This document shows positions 26,604 through 35,113 of a stretch of DNA of 64,000 bases, piece by piece; the stretch's first letter is position 1, and each line of letters opens with the position of its first letter. The DNA is from CAVSRC01 sp963785065 (GTDB lineage: Bacteria > Pseudomonadota > Alphaproteobacteria > Rhizobiales > Kaistiaceae). The stretch is from contig CAWATX010000004.1 in NCBI GenBank assembly GCA_963785065.1, positions 558,001 through 622,000 of the forward strand, written 5' to 3'. A program made the position numbers and the translations under genes. The notes below the pieces were generated by a model that did not search any database, was not told the DNA's origin, and saw only the letters and a program-made list of their open reading frames with translations.

Positions 26604-28508
26604 CTAACTCCCCACCCCGCGCGCCTTCAGCGCCTCGGTGATCTCGTCGAGCGCCATCGGGTCATCGATGGTCGCCGGCATCCGGTACTGCTCGCCGTCG
26701 GCGATCTGGCGCATGGTGCCGCGCAGGATCTTGCCGGAGCGCGTCTTGGGCAGGCGCGGCACGACCAGCACCGTATTCAGCGCCGCCACCGGGCCGATCT
26801 GCTCGCGCACCAGATCGATGATCTCCTTCTCCACCGAGGCGGGGCTTGCCGAGACGCCCATCTTGAGAACGACGAAGCCGACCGGCAGCTGTCCCTTGAG
26901 GCCGTCATGGATGCCGATCACGGCGCATTCGGCGACCGCGGCGTGGCTGGCCAGCACCTCCTCCATGCCGCCGGTCGACAGGCGGTGGCCGGCAACGTTG
27001 ATGATGTCGTCGGTGCGCCCCATGATGAACAGATAGCCGTCGCCGTCGATATAGCCGGCGTCGGCGGTCTGGTAGTAGCCGGGGAAGGTGGCGAGGTAGT
27101 TCGAGCGGAAGCGCTCGTCATTGCCCCACAGCGTCGGCAGGGCACCGGGCGGCAGCGGCAGGCGGATGGCGATGTTGCCGAGCGCGCCGGCCTTCACTGG
27201 ATGGCCCATGTCGTCGAGCACCTTGACGTCGTAGCCGGGCATGGCGGCGGTCGGCGAGCCGCGCTTCACCGGCAGCAGTTCGAGGCCGAGCGGATCGGCG
27301 GCGATCGCCCAGCCGGTCTCGGTCTGCCACCAGTGGTCGATCACCGGCACGCCGAGCATCTCCTCGGCCCAGCGCACCGAATCCGGGTCGGCGCGCTCGC
27401 CGGCAAGGAACAGGCTGCGCAGGCTCGACAGATCATGGCGGGCGATCAGCCTGCCGTCCGGGTCTTCCTTCTTGATGGCGCGGAGTGCCGTCGGCGCGGT
27501 GAACAGCGCGGCCACCTTGTGCTCCTCGATCACCCGCCAGAAGGCACCGGCATCCGGCGTGCCCACCGGCTTGCCCTCGTAGAGCACCGTCGCGCAGCCG
27601 TGAACGAGCGGCGCATAGACGATGTAGGAATGGCCGACCACCCAGCCGATGTCCGACGCCGCCCAGTAAACCTCCCCCGGTTTCACGCCGTAGACGTTCG
27701 TCATCGACCATTCGAGCGCGACCATGTGGCCGCCATTGTCGCGGATGATGCCCTTGGGTTGGCCGGTCGTGCCCGAGGTGTAGAGGATGTAGAGCGGGTC
27801 GGTCGCGGCCACCGCGACCCACGGCTCGCTGCGCCCGGCGCTGCGTGCCTTCGCCATCTCCTCCGCATAGTCGCGGTCGCGGGCGGGATCGAGTTCGGCG
27901 ACGTGCTCCGCGCGCTGGACGACGATCATCGCCGTCGGCTTGTGGCTCGCCTGCTGGATCGCGGAAGCCGCCAGCGGCACATAGGGAACCACGCGCGTCG
28001 GCTCGATGCCGCAGGAGGCGGTGACGATCAGCTTGGGTGTGGCGTCGTTGATGCGGCTTGCCAGCTCGTGCGCCGCGAAGCCGCCGAAGACCACCGAATG
28101 GATGGCGCCGAGCCGGGCGCAGGCGAGCATGGCGACGATCGCCTCGGGGATCATCGGCATGTAGATGATGACGCGGTCGCCCTTGGCGACGCCGTGGTCC
28201 TTCAGCACCGCGGCGAAGGTCGCCACGTCGTCGAGCAGTTCGCCATAGCTGATCCTGCGCTTGGTGCCGGTGACCGGGCTGTCGTAGATGATCGCGGTCT
28301 CACCGCCGCGGCCGCGTTCCACATGACGGTCGAGTGCGTTGTAGCAGGTGTTGCAGGTGGCGCCGGTGAACCAGCGGCCATAGACGCCCGCCTCGGGATT
28401 GAAGGCGGCGTGCCACGGTTCGGCCCAGTCGATCGCCTTGGCGGCCTCGGCCCAGAAGCCGATCGGATCGTCCTGCCAGCGCGCATAGGTGTCGGCGTAT
28501 TTGCCCAT
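26604..28508 (-). CDS. prpE: Propionyl-CoA synthetase (acyl-CoA ligase)
   Basis: Activates propionate (and probably acetate) to its CoA ester via an acyl-adenylate. The 634-residue protein has the ANL-family motifs: LYILYTSGTTGQPKGIIRDN (A3), WWQTETGWAI (A5), GYLFIMGRTDDIINVAGHRLS (A8) and KTRSGKILRGTMRQI with the catalytic Lys (A10). The N-terminus YADTYARWQDDPIGFWAEAA and the block GATCNTCYNALDRHVE are characteristic of PrpE rather than Acs. The ATG at 28508 has GAGGGGACG before it and was chosen over an upstream start without such support. It stands alone, without other methylcitrate-cycle genes. Confidence 0.93.
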   Translation of the reverse strand: MGKYADTYARWQDDPIGFWAEAAKAIDWAEPWHAAFNPEAGVYGRWFTGATCNTCYNALDRHVERGRGGETAIIYDSPVTGTKRRISYGELLDDVATFAAVLKDHGVAKGDRVIIYMPMIPEAIVAMLACARLGAIHSVVFGGFAAHELASRINDATPKLIVTASCGIEPTRVVPYVPLAASAIQQASHKPTAMIVVQRAEHVAELDPARDRDYAEEMAKARSAGRSEPWVAVAATDPLYILYTSGTTGQPKGIIRDNGGHMVALEWSMTNVYGVKPGEVYWAASDIGWVVGHSYIVYAPLVHGCATVLYEGKPVGTPDAGAFWRVIEEHKVAALFTAPTALRAIKKEDPDGRLIARHDLSSLRSLFLAGERADPDSVRWAEEMLGVPVIDHWWQTETGWAIAADPLGLELLPVKRGSPTAAMPGYDVKVLDDMGHPVKAGALGNIAIRLPLPPGALPTLWGNDERFRSNYLATFPGYYQTADAGYIDGDGYLFIMGRTDDIINVAGHRLSTGGMEEVLASHAAVAECAVIGIHDGLKGQLPVGFVVLKMGVSASPASVEKEIIDLVREQIGPVAALNTVLVVPRLPKTRSGKILRGTMRQIADGEQYRMPATIDDPMALDEITEALKARGVGS

Positions 28509-28602
28509 CGACGTCCCCTCCCGCTCGCGCGTTGGCCCGCGCGGCAACCTTGGTATTTTTCAAAGGAAAGTAGCACGAACCCGGCAACCGGGAAGCCGTC
28601 GC

Positions 28603-29304
28603 CTACTCGGCAAACAGATCGGGCTGCTGGTCGATCACCTGCGCCAGGGTGGCGGCGGCCAGGCGCCGGCTGATCGCGCGGCCGCCGGCAAGCGCCTCGC
28701 GGTCAAGCTCGGCGACGATGCGGTTGGCCGCCTCCAACGAGCGCTCCATGCGGGTGACGATGGTTTCGATGACGCCGGGATCGACGGTGAGCTGGCGGTC
28801 GGCGAAGAGCTTGACCAGAACCAGCCGCAGGAGCGCGTCGTCGGGGGCACCGAGCGCGATCGGCCGGGCGGCGCGCAGGCGTGATGCAAGGTCGGGCAGC
28901 CGCACGTGCAGGGCTGCGACCGGCAGACGGCTGGTCATGAGCAGCGGCACGCGCCGCTCGCCGCCGAGATTGATGAGGTGGAAGAGCCCGGCCTCGTCGA
29001 GCGGCTTCAGGTGCAGATCCTCGACCGCAATCGCCGGTGCGGCGGCCAGTGCCTCGACGTCGCCGAGGGCATTGGCCGAAACGACCGCAGCACCGCTGAC
29101 ATGCCGCCAGATCTCAATGAGATGGGTCTTGCCCGACCCCGCCGGGCCGGAGAGCAGCACGGCACGGTCCGGCCACGCCGGCCAGCCGTCGATGAGCGCG
29201 ATCGCCGCCCGGTTGGCGTCGCCGGTGAGAAAATCGGCGCGCGTCATGGCCGCCCGGTGCGGCAGGCTCAGCGGCAACTGCCGGCTGGCGTGACGCTCAT
29301 TCAT
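28603..29304 (-). CDS. hdaA: DnaA-like regulatory ATPase (HdaA/DnaA paralog)
   Basis: A 233-residue DnaA-domain-III homologue without the DNA-binding domain, expected to work with the DNA polymerase sliding clamp to inactivate DnaA-ATP. A clamp-binding motif QLPLSL lies at residues 9-14, and Walker A is GPAGSGKTHLIEIW near residue 53. The expected acidic sensor pattern is present (IAVEDLHL). The ATG at 29304 was chosen because it places the clamp motif at the N-terminus. Its 5' end overlaps the AI-2E permease stop by 8 bp, so it is the third gene of an operon running from 30963. Confidence 0.9.
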   Translation of the reverse strand: MNERHASRQLPLSLPHRAAMTRADFLTGDANRAAIALIDGWPAWPDRAVLLSGPAGSGKTHLIEIWRHVSGAAVVSANALGDVEALAAAPAIAVEDLHLKPLDEAGLFHLINLGGERRVPLLMTSRLPVAALHVRLPDLASRLRAARPIALGAPDDALLRLVLVKLFADRQLTVDPGVIETIVTRMERSLEAANRIVAELDREALAGGRAISRRLAAATLAQVIDQQPDLFAE

Positions 29305-30382
29305 TGCCGGTCTTGCCGGCGCTGCCGCCGCCAAAGAGCGGGCTTGCCTGATAGCGCTCGATGGCGAACTGCAGCAGCACGCCGACGGCCGCGGCCGCAG
29401 GGATGGCGACCAGCAGGCCGAGGAAGCCGAAGAGCAGACCGAAGGCGAACAGCGCGAAGAGCAGCCAGACCGGGTGGAGGCCGACGCGGGTGCCGATCAG
29501 ATAGGGTTGCAGCACATACCCCTCGAGCACCTGGCCGGCCATGAAGACGGCGACGGTGGCGACCAGCCAGATCCAGTCCGGCCAGAACTGGACGAGCGCG
29601 ATGATGATCGAAGCGACGAAGCCGCTGGAGAAACCGAGATAGGGGATGAAGCTCAATATCCCCGCAGCGAGGCCAACCAGCAGGCCGTAATTGAGCCCGA
29701 TGGCCATCAGGCCGGCGGCGTAGAACATGCCGAGCACCGTGCCGGACAGCATCTGGCCTCGCACGAAGGCGGCAACCTTCTCGTCCATGGCGTGGGCGAG
29801 CCGGCGGATCTCGTCGGCGTAGTCGCGCGGCAAGAGCCCGTCGATCCAGGCGATCATGCGGTGCCAGTCGCGCAACAGGTAGAACACGACGAAGGGGGTG
29901 ACGAAAAGCAGAGAGGCGATGTCGATCACCGTTCGCCCGCCGGTCAACAGCGAGGAGAGCAGCGTCTGCATGATGCTGGCGCCGTTGGCGAAGAAGCCGG
30001 TGAGCGAGGCGCGCAGGCTGCCGGCATCGATGCCCAGATAGCGCGCCCAGTCGCTTTCCAGCCATGGACCGAACATCGTCTGCAGACGCGAAATGAAGCT
30101 CGGCAACTGCTGCAGGAAATCGGCGAGCTGGTTGATCAGCACCGGTACGACCAGGACGAAAACAGCGACGAAGAGAATGAGGATGACCACCACGATGGCG
30201 AGCGCGGCGACCGTGCGGTTGATCTTGCGCCGTTCCATCCAGTTGGCCACCGGGTCGAGCCCATAGGCCAGCGCCGCGCCGGCGACGAAGGGCAGAAGGA
30301 TGGCGCGGAAGATGAACAGCACTGCGACGAACGCGGCGAGCGTCCCCAGCCAGAACAGCGCGATGCGGGTCTGGCGCTTCAT
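29297..30382 (-). CDS. AI-2E family transporter (PerM-type permease)
   Basis: A 361-residue membrane protein with about eight hydrophobic segments and the AI-2E/PerM pattern: an N-terminal pair (ALFWLGTLAAFVAVLFIFRAILLPFVAGAALAYGLDPV), a long soluble region (about 100-150), then LLVGLAAGILSFIPYLGF and EGYVLQPYLIGTRVGLHPVWLLFALFAFG. Family members export small molecules or act as Na+/H+ antiporters; the substrate here is unknown. It overlaps both neighbours by a few bases. The arrangement CDP-alcohol phosphotransferase - AI-2E - hdaA is found repeatedly in Hyphomicrobiales. Confidence 0.92.
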   Translation of the reverse strand: MKRQTRIALFWLGTLAAFVAVLFIFRAILLPFVAGAALAYGLDPVANWMERRKINRTVAALAIVVVILILFVAVFVLVVPVLINQLADFLQQLPSFISRLQTMFGPWLESDWARYLGIDAGSLRASLTGFFANGASIMQTLLSSLLTGGRTVIDIASLLFVTPFVVFYLLRDWHRMIAWIDGLLPRDYADEIRRLAHAMDEKVAAFVRGQMLSGTVLGMFYAAGLMAIGLNYGLLVGLAAGILSFIPYLGFSSGFVASIIIALVQFWPDWIWLVATVAVFMAGQVLEGYVLQPYLIGTRVGLHPVWLLFALFAFGLLFGFLGLLVAIPAAAAVGVLLQFAIERYQASPLFGGGSAGKTGNE

Positions 30383-30963
30383 CGCGGCCAGTGCTCGTCA
30401 CGGGGGCCGTCGGCCGAACCAGCGGCGGTCTCGCCCATGCCCATATGGCGGACCCAGTCGACCAGATAGACGGCGGCGGAAGCGATGGTGAGCACGCCGA
30501 CCAGATAGACCAGCACCATGCGCAGCGTCTGCAGCCCTGCGCCAAGCGCCAGGTCGCCGAGGACGACGGCGGCAAGGACGATCTGCACCACCGTGTTGAG
30601 CTTGGAGATGATCAACGGGCGCATCTCCATCGGCTGGTCGAGCATCCACGACAGCACCACCGCACCGACGATGAAGAGATCGCGGCTGACCACAAGGATC
30701 ACCACCCACAGCGGCACCTCTTGGAGCACGGCGAGCGAGATGTAGATGGAGACAAGCAGCGCCTTGTCGGCGAGCGGATCGAGGTAGGAGCCGAGCGGCG
30801 AGCGCAGGTTGAAGCTGCGCGCCAGGAACCCGTCGATGGCGTCGCTCACCCCGGCAACGATGAACAGCACGAAGGCCGCCGCCGACTGGCCGGTGATCAT
30901 CAGCCAAACGATGAGCGGCACCAGCACCAATCTGCCGATGGTGATCAAATTGGGAATCGTCAC
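30379..30963 (-). CDS. CDP-alcohol phosphatidyltransferase family protein (PgsA-like)
   Basis: A 194-residue integral membrane enzyme predicted to move a phosphatidyl group from CDP-diacylglycerol to an alcohol acceptor. The signature DG(x2)AR(x8)G(x3)D(x3)D is visible as DAIDGFLARSFNLRSPLGSYLDPLADK (about 44-70). The start VTIPNLITIGR, with GTG at 30963 and GGGAAGG upstream, fits the family. Which acceptor it uses (glycerol-3-phosphate or another alcohol) is open, since a second family member that sits in the usual pgsA context is at 38805. It overlaps the AI-2E gene by 4 bp and is divergent from purM. Confidence 0.88.
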   Translation of the reverse strand: MTIPNLITIGRLVLVPLIVWLMITGQSAAAFVLFIVAGVSDAIDGFLARSFNLRSPLGSYLDPLADKALLVSIYISLAVLQEVPLWVVILVVSRDLFIVGAVVLSWMLDQPMEMRPLIISKLNTVVQIVLAAVVLGDLALGAGLQTLRMVLVYLVGVLTIASAAVYLVDWVRHMGMGETAAGSADGPRDEHWPR

Positions 30964-31138
30964 CGAGAGCCTTCCCTGCCCCTGCTCGAGAGCCCGGCCG
31001 CCGACCGGGCATCCGCCTAGACATGACATTATCGGCCGATGAGGCCAAGGGACCCGGTTCGCCGCCGAACTTCAAGCACCTTGCATTCCGATACCTTTTC
31101 ATGGATTGGGATGCCAGCGGTCGGAGGCTTTCGAATCC

Positions 31139-32218
31139 ATGACCACCCCAGCCCGGAGGCCGGGCGCGGCCTATGCCGAGGCCGGTGTCGATATCGACGC
31201 CGGAAACGCCCTTGTTGACGCAATCAAGCCCTTCGTGCGGGCGACAAGACGGCCGGGCGCCGACGCCGAGATCGGCGGTTTCGGCGGCCTGTTCGACCTG
31301 AAAGCCGCAGGTTACCGCGACCCGGTGCTGGTTGCCGCCACCGACGGCGTCGGCACCAAGCTGAAGATCGCCATCGACACAGGCATTCTCGACACGGTCG
31401 GCATCGACCTCGTCGCCATGTGCGTCAACGACCTTGTCGTCCAGGGGGCGGAGCCCCTGTTCTTCCTCGACTATTTCGCGACCGGCAAGCTCGACCCGGA
31501 GGCCGGGACACGCATCGTCGCCGGTATCGCCGAGGGTTGCCGCCAGGCCGGCGCTGCGCTGATCGGCGGCGAGACCGCAGAAATGCCCGGCATGTATGCG
31601 GGCAAGGATTTCGACCTCGCCGGCTTCGCCGTCGGCGCCGTCGAGCGCGACGGCATTTTGCCGCGGGGCGACATCGCCGCCAGCGACGTGGTCCTGGCGC
31701 TCGCCTCCTCGGGCATCCATTCCAACGGTTTCTCGCTGGTGCGCAAGATCGTCGCCGATGCCGGGCTCTCCTGGGACGACCCGGTGCCCTTTGCCAACGA
31801 AACCTCTCTCGGCCAGGCGCTGCTGACGCCGACCCGCATCTATGTGAAGCCGCTGCTGGCGGCGGTGAAAGAGACCGGCGCGATCAAGGCCATGGCGCAC
31901 ATCACTGGCGGCGGCATCACCGAAAACCTGCCGCGCGTGCTGCCTGACGACCTTGCCGCGCAGATCCTGCTCGACCGCCTGCCGCTGCCGCCGGTCTTTC
32001 GCTGGCTGGCGAAGATCGGCGCGATCACCCAGGAGGAGTTGCTGCGCACCTTCAACTGCGGCGTCGGCATGATGCTGGTGGTGCCGTTCAGCGAAACCCA
32101 TGCGGTGATGCGCGCCCTGAGGGAGGCCGGCGAGACGGTGACCGTCGTCGGCAAGATCGGCGAGCGCTCGGGCCCGGCGGTCGAATATCAAGACGCGCTC
32201 GATCTCGATCTGCCATGA
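31139..32218 (+). CDS. purM: Phosphoribosylformylglycinamidine cyclo-ligase (AIR synthetase)
   Basis: Catalyses ATP-dependent ring closure to aminoimidazole ribonucleotide in purine synthesis. The 359-residue product has the expected AYAEAGVDIDAGN start, the ATP-binding DGVGTKLKIA, the signature AMCVNDLVVQGAEPLFFLDYFA, and GGETAEMPGMY. The ATG at 31139 has TCGGAGG upstream. It overlaps purN by 4 bp (ATGA), as in many proteobacteria. It is divergent from the CDP-alcohol phosphotransferase operon. Confidence 0.97.
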   Translation: MTTPARRPGAAYAEAGVDIDAGNALVDAIKPFVRATRRPGADAEIGGFGGLFDLKAAGYRDPVLVAATDGVGTKLKIAIDTGILDTVGIDLVAMCVNDLVVQGAEPLFFLDYFATGKLDPEAGTRIVAGIAEGCRQAGAALIGGETAEMPGMYAGKDFDLAGFAVGAVERDGILPRGDIAASDVVLALASSGIHSNGFSLVRKIVADAGLSWDDPVPFANETSLGQALLTPTRIYVKPLLAAVKETGAIKAMAHITGGGITENLPRVLPDDLAAQILLDRLPLPPVFRWLAKIGAITQEELLRTFNCGVGMMLVVPFSETHAVMRALREAGETVTVVGKIGERSGPAVEYQDALDLDLP

Positions 32219-32877
32219 CCGACCGCAAGCGCGTCGCCATCCTGATTTCCGGCCGCGGCTCCAACATGAGCGCGCTCATCCGCGCGGCTCAGCAGCCCGA
32301 CTATCCGGCCGAGATCGTGCTCGTGCTGTCCAGTCGCTCCGATGCCGCGGGGCTCGGCAAGGCGGCAGGGGCCGGCATCGCCACGGCCATCGTCAGCTCC
32401 AGGGAGATCAAGGACCGCGCCGCATTCGAGGCGAAGATCGAGGAACACCTCGCGGCGGCTGAGACCGACCTCGTCTGCCTCGCCGGCTTCATGCGCCTCC
32501 TGTCTGAGGATTTCGTCGAACGCTGGCGCGACAAGTTGATCAACATCCACCCGTCGCTGCTGCCGAGCTTCCAGGGGCTCAACACCCACGAGCGGGCGCT
32601 CGCCGCCGGCGTCAAGCTGCACGGCTGCACGGTGCATTTCGTGAGGCCCGCGATGGACGCCGGGCCGATCATCATGCAGGCGGCGGTGCCGGTGCTGACC
32701 ACCGATACGCCCGACGACCTCGCCGCCCGCGTGCTCGGCGCCGAGCACCGCATCTATCCGCAGGCGCTGGCGCTGGTGGCTGCGGAGCGCACGCGCGTGG
32801 TCGGCGAGCGTGTGGTGATCGCCGACCTGCCGCCCGAGGCTGCCCTCGGCGTGCTTACCGCGCCGGCAACGATCTAG
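32215..32877 (+). CDS. purN: Phosphoribosylglycinamide formyltransferase
   Basis: Transfers a formyl group from 10-formyl-tetrahydrofolate to glycinamide ribonucleotide in purine synthesis. The 220-residue product has the folate-dependent transformylase motifs: VAILISGRGSNMSALI, LAGFMRLLS, the catalytic INIHPSLLPSF (Asn and His), HGCTVHFV and DAGPIIMQAAVPV. It overlaps purM by 4 bp and lies 4 bp before rlmJ, so all three are likely one transcript. Confidence 0.97.
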   Translation: MTDRKRVAILISGRGSNMSALIRAAQQPDYPAEIVLVLSSRSDAAGLGKAAGAGIATAIVSSREIKDRAAFEAKIEEHLAAAETDLVCLAGFMRLLSEDFVERWRDKLINIHPSLLPSFQGLNTHERALAAGVKLHGCTVHFVRPAMDAGPIIMQAAVPVLTTDTPDDLAARVLGAEHRIYPQALALVAAERTRVVGERVVIADLPPEAALGVLTAPATI

Positions 32878-32881
32878 GCCC

Positions 32882-33733
32882 ATGAACTACCGCCATGCCT
32901 TTCATGCCGGGGGTTTCGCCGATGTGGTCAAGCACGCGGTGCTGGCGCTGCTGATCGAGCGGCTGAAGCAGAAGGACAGCGCCTTCCGCATCATCGATAC
33001 CCATGCCGGCACCGGCCTCTACGATCTGACGGTTGACGAGGCCGTGCGCTCGGGCGAATGGCGCGACGGCATCGGCCGGCTGTGGCAGCGCGACCTCGAT
33101 GCCGGCCTCGCCGCCCTGGTGGCGCCGCTCATGGACGCGGTGGCGGCCGCCAATGGGCCGGGTGACACCCTCGGCCTCTATCCCGGCTCGCCGTGGATCG
33201 CGCGCCATCTGCTGCGCCGGCAGGACCGGCTGACCGCCGTCGAATTGCACCCGCAAGACGCGGAAGCCCTCTCCACCCTGTTTGCCGGCGACGTTCAGGT
33301 GAGGACCATCGCCCTCGACGGCTGGCTGGCGCTCGGGGCCTTCGTGCCGCCCAAGGAACGACGCGGGCTGGTGCTGGTCGATCCGCCCTACGAGGAAGCC
33401 GGCGAGTTCTCCCACCTCCTGGACGGCTTCGCCCATGCCCATCACCGTTGGCCGACCGGCATCTATTGTCTGTGGTATCCGGTGAAAGACCTCATCGCCG
33501 TCGACCGGCTGCGCGTGCGCCTGGCCAAATCCGGCATCCGCCGCCTGCTGCGCGCCGAGCTCTTCGTGCGCGAGCGCGGCGCCGACGGCGCCTTCAACGG
33601 CTCCGGCCTCATCATCTGCAACCCGCCCTGGCGGTTTTCCGAGGCGCTGTCCGACCTGCTGGCCGGCCTCGTGCCGATCCTCGCGCAAGGCGACGGTGCC
33701 GGCTCCGTCATCGACGAAATCGCCGGGGAATGA
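32882..33733 (+). CDS. rlmJ: 23S rRNA (adenine-2030-N6)-methyltransferase
   Basis: Methylates A2030 of 23S rRNA with S-adenosylmethionine. The 283-residue product starts with MNYRHAFHAGGFADVVKHAVLA, diagnostic of the RlmJ family, and has the catalytic DPPYEEAGEF motif (N-6 adenine type) near residue 166. Length is typical. It follows purN after 4 bp and is followed by a secreted-protein gene about 80 bp on. Confidence 0.94.
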   Translation: MNYRHAFHAGGFADVVKHAVLALLIERLKQKDSAFRIIDTHAGTGLYDLTVDEAVRSGEWRDGIGRLWQRDLDAGLAALVAPLMDAVAAANGPGDTLGLYPGSPWIARHLLRRQDRLTAVELHPQDAEALSTLFAGDVQVRTIALDGWLALGAFVPPKERRGLVLVDPPYEEAGEFSHLLDGFAHAHHRWPTGIYCLWYPVKDLIAVDRLRVRLAKSGIRRLLRAELFVRERGADGAFNGSGLIICNPPWRFSEALSDLLAGLVPILAQGDGAGSVIDEIAGE

Positions 33734-33815
33734 CCGCGAAAAGCCTTGGCTCGCCTTGACCGGACACGGGGTCCGTCGCATTGTCTGGCAACGGATTACG
33801 GGGGAGACGACAGCC

Positions 33816-34262
33816 ATGCTGCGCATCCTGACGGGGCTCGCGATCCTCGCCTTGCTGGCCATCCCGGCGCGGGCCGCCGACTATGACACCGGCGTGAGCT
33901 ATGCCGGCATGCCTTACGGCAACCATTTCCATCGCCTGCCGGTCTGCGACGAGGCGAAGGTGCTGGCCAAGGTGACCAACCAATTCGCCTTCTATGACGC
34001 CAACATCATCGGCAGCGGGCTTGCCATCGCCGGCATCGCCAACATCCGCGAGACCAAGCTGAGCGTCAACGGGCCGAGCCTGATTGCGCGGCGCTACTGC
34101 CATGCCACCGCCACGCTCACCAATGGCAGGCGGTCGGAGCTGGTCTATCTGATCGAGTTCAAGGCCGGCTTCGCCTCGATCCACTGGGGCGTGCAGTCCT
34201 GCCTGCCGCGCTACGACCCCTATCGGGTTTACGGCGCCTGGTGCAATTCGATTCGTCCGTGA
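33816..34262 (+). CDS. Secreted protein of unknown function
   Basis: A 148-residue protein with a signal peptide (MLRILTGLAILALLAIPARA) and a mature domain with four cysteines (LPVCDE, ARRYCHA, VQSCLPR, AWCNS), probably two disulfides. The mid-part NQFAFYDANIIGSGLAIAGIANIRETKLS and the ending IHWGVQSCLPRYDPYRVYGAWC look like a compact beta-sheet domain. GGGGAGACGAC precedes the ATG. Its stop overlaps the GTG start of the RNase T2 gene by 4 bp (GTGA), so the two are probably translated together. No family recognised with confidence. Confidence 0.82.
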   Translation: MLRILTGLAILALLAIPARAADYDTGVSYAGMPYGNHFHRLPVCDEAKVLAKVTNQFAFYDANIIGSGLAIAGIANIRETKLSVNGPSLIARRYCHATATLTNGRRSELVYLIEFKAGFASIHWGVQSCLPRYDPYRVYGAWCNSIRP

Positions 34263-34894
34263 ATCTTGTCAGGCTCTTAGCGGCGTTTCTTCTCGCGACC
34301 GCGTTGGCCTTCCTCGCGGCTGCGCCGGCCGCGGCCGGTGGACGGCCCGGCGATTTCGACTTCTACGTCCTGTCGCTGTCCTGGGCGCCGACCTATTGCT
34401 CGACCAGCAGCCGGCCCGACCCGGCCGAATGCGGCACGCCGCATGGCTTCATCGTCCACGGCCTGTGGCCGCAATATGAGCGCGGCTATCCCTCCGACTG
34501 CCCGTCCAACATGCCCCGCCGGGTCAACCAGACGACGATCGACGGGCTCGCCGACATCATGCCGGGCGCCGGCCTCATCAATCACGAGTGGCAGAAGCAC
34601 GGGGTCTGCTCCGGTCTCAACCAGGCCAACTACTTCGCCCAACTCCGCAAGGCCTTCGCGGCAGTGACGCTGCCGACGACCCTTGCCGGCCGGACGCTGG
34701 CGCCGCGCGAAATCGAGCAGGCGTTCATCGCCGCCAATCCGCGCATGGTCGAAACCGGCATCGCCGTCAGCTGCTACCGCGGCCTCATGCAGGAAGTGCG
34801 CATCTGCCTGACCAAGGATCTCACTTTCCGCCGCTGCCTGGAGGTAGACCGGCAAGGCTGCCATGTGCCCGAGATCAAGGTGCCAGCGCGCTGA
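34259..34894 (+). CDS. Ribonuclease T2 family protein, secreted
   Basis: A 211-residue RNase T2-type endoribonuclease with a signal peptide (MNLVRLLAAFLLATALAFL, cleavage near AAAGG). Both catalytic segments are present: CAS I GFIVHGLWPQ with His67, and CAS II INHEWQKHGVCSG with His109, Glu110 and His114. Several cysteines (CSTS, ECG, DCPS, VCSG, SCYRG, ICLTK, RRCL, GCHV) fit the disulfide-rich fold of the family. I chose the GTG at 34259, which makes a GTGA overlap with the preceding stop and starts at the signal peptide; an earlier GTG at 34241 is possible. It likely scavenges RNA or nucleotides in the periplasm. Confidence 0.92.
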   Translation: MNLVRLLAAFLLATALAFLAAAPAAAGGRPGDFDFYVLSLSWAPTYCSTSSRPDPAECGTPHGFIVHGLWPQYERGYPSDCPSNMPRRVNQTTIDGLADIMPGAGLINHEWQKHGVCSGLNQANYFAQLRKAFAAVTLPTTLAGRTLAPREIEQAFIAANPRMVETGIAVSCYRGLMQEVRICLTKDLTFRRCLEVDRQGCHVPEIKVPAR

Positions 34895-34920
34895 AGCCCG
34901 TCGGGCCGTCGCCCGGATAC

Positions 34921-35020
34921 TCCGTTCGTTCCCCGCGAAGGCGGGAAGCCAGGGCGGACTCACCCAAATGGCACGTCTGGCCTGGATGCCCGCTCGGGGG
35001 CGGGCATGAACGGAACAAGT
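34921..35020. repeat. Dispersed intergenic palindromic repeat, family A copy 3
   Basis: Same block order as 3911-4015 and 5349-5455: CCGTTCGTTCCCCGCGAAGGCGGGAA, CAGGGCGGACTCACC, GGCACGTCTGGCCTGGATGCCCG, then CGGGCATGAACGG. It lies between two convergent genes. Confidence 0.75.
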
Positions 35021-35055
35021 GGCAAGGCGCGTGCACTCGTCGCCCTGCCCCCAAA

Positions 35056-35090
35056 CGAAAACGCCCCACCGCGTTGCCGCGGCGGGGCGT
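35056..35090 (-). terminator. Rho-independent terminator of the outer membrane protein gene
   Basis: Read on the minus strand, ACGCCCCGCCGCGG pairs with CGCGGTGGGGCGT around a short loop and is followed directly by TTTTCGTTTG. It lies 24 bp after the stop of the gene at 35114-35689, in the correct orientation. Confidence 0.8.
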
Positions 35091-35113
35091 AAGGCGCCTG
35101 TCGGACAGACGGA

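Noticed and set aside
30398..32191. Open frame of about 600 codons opposite purM and overlapping the phosphotransferase gene
   Set aside because: It spans two genuine genes on different frames and its composition is that of antisense shadow; no domain is visible.
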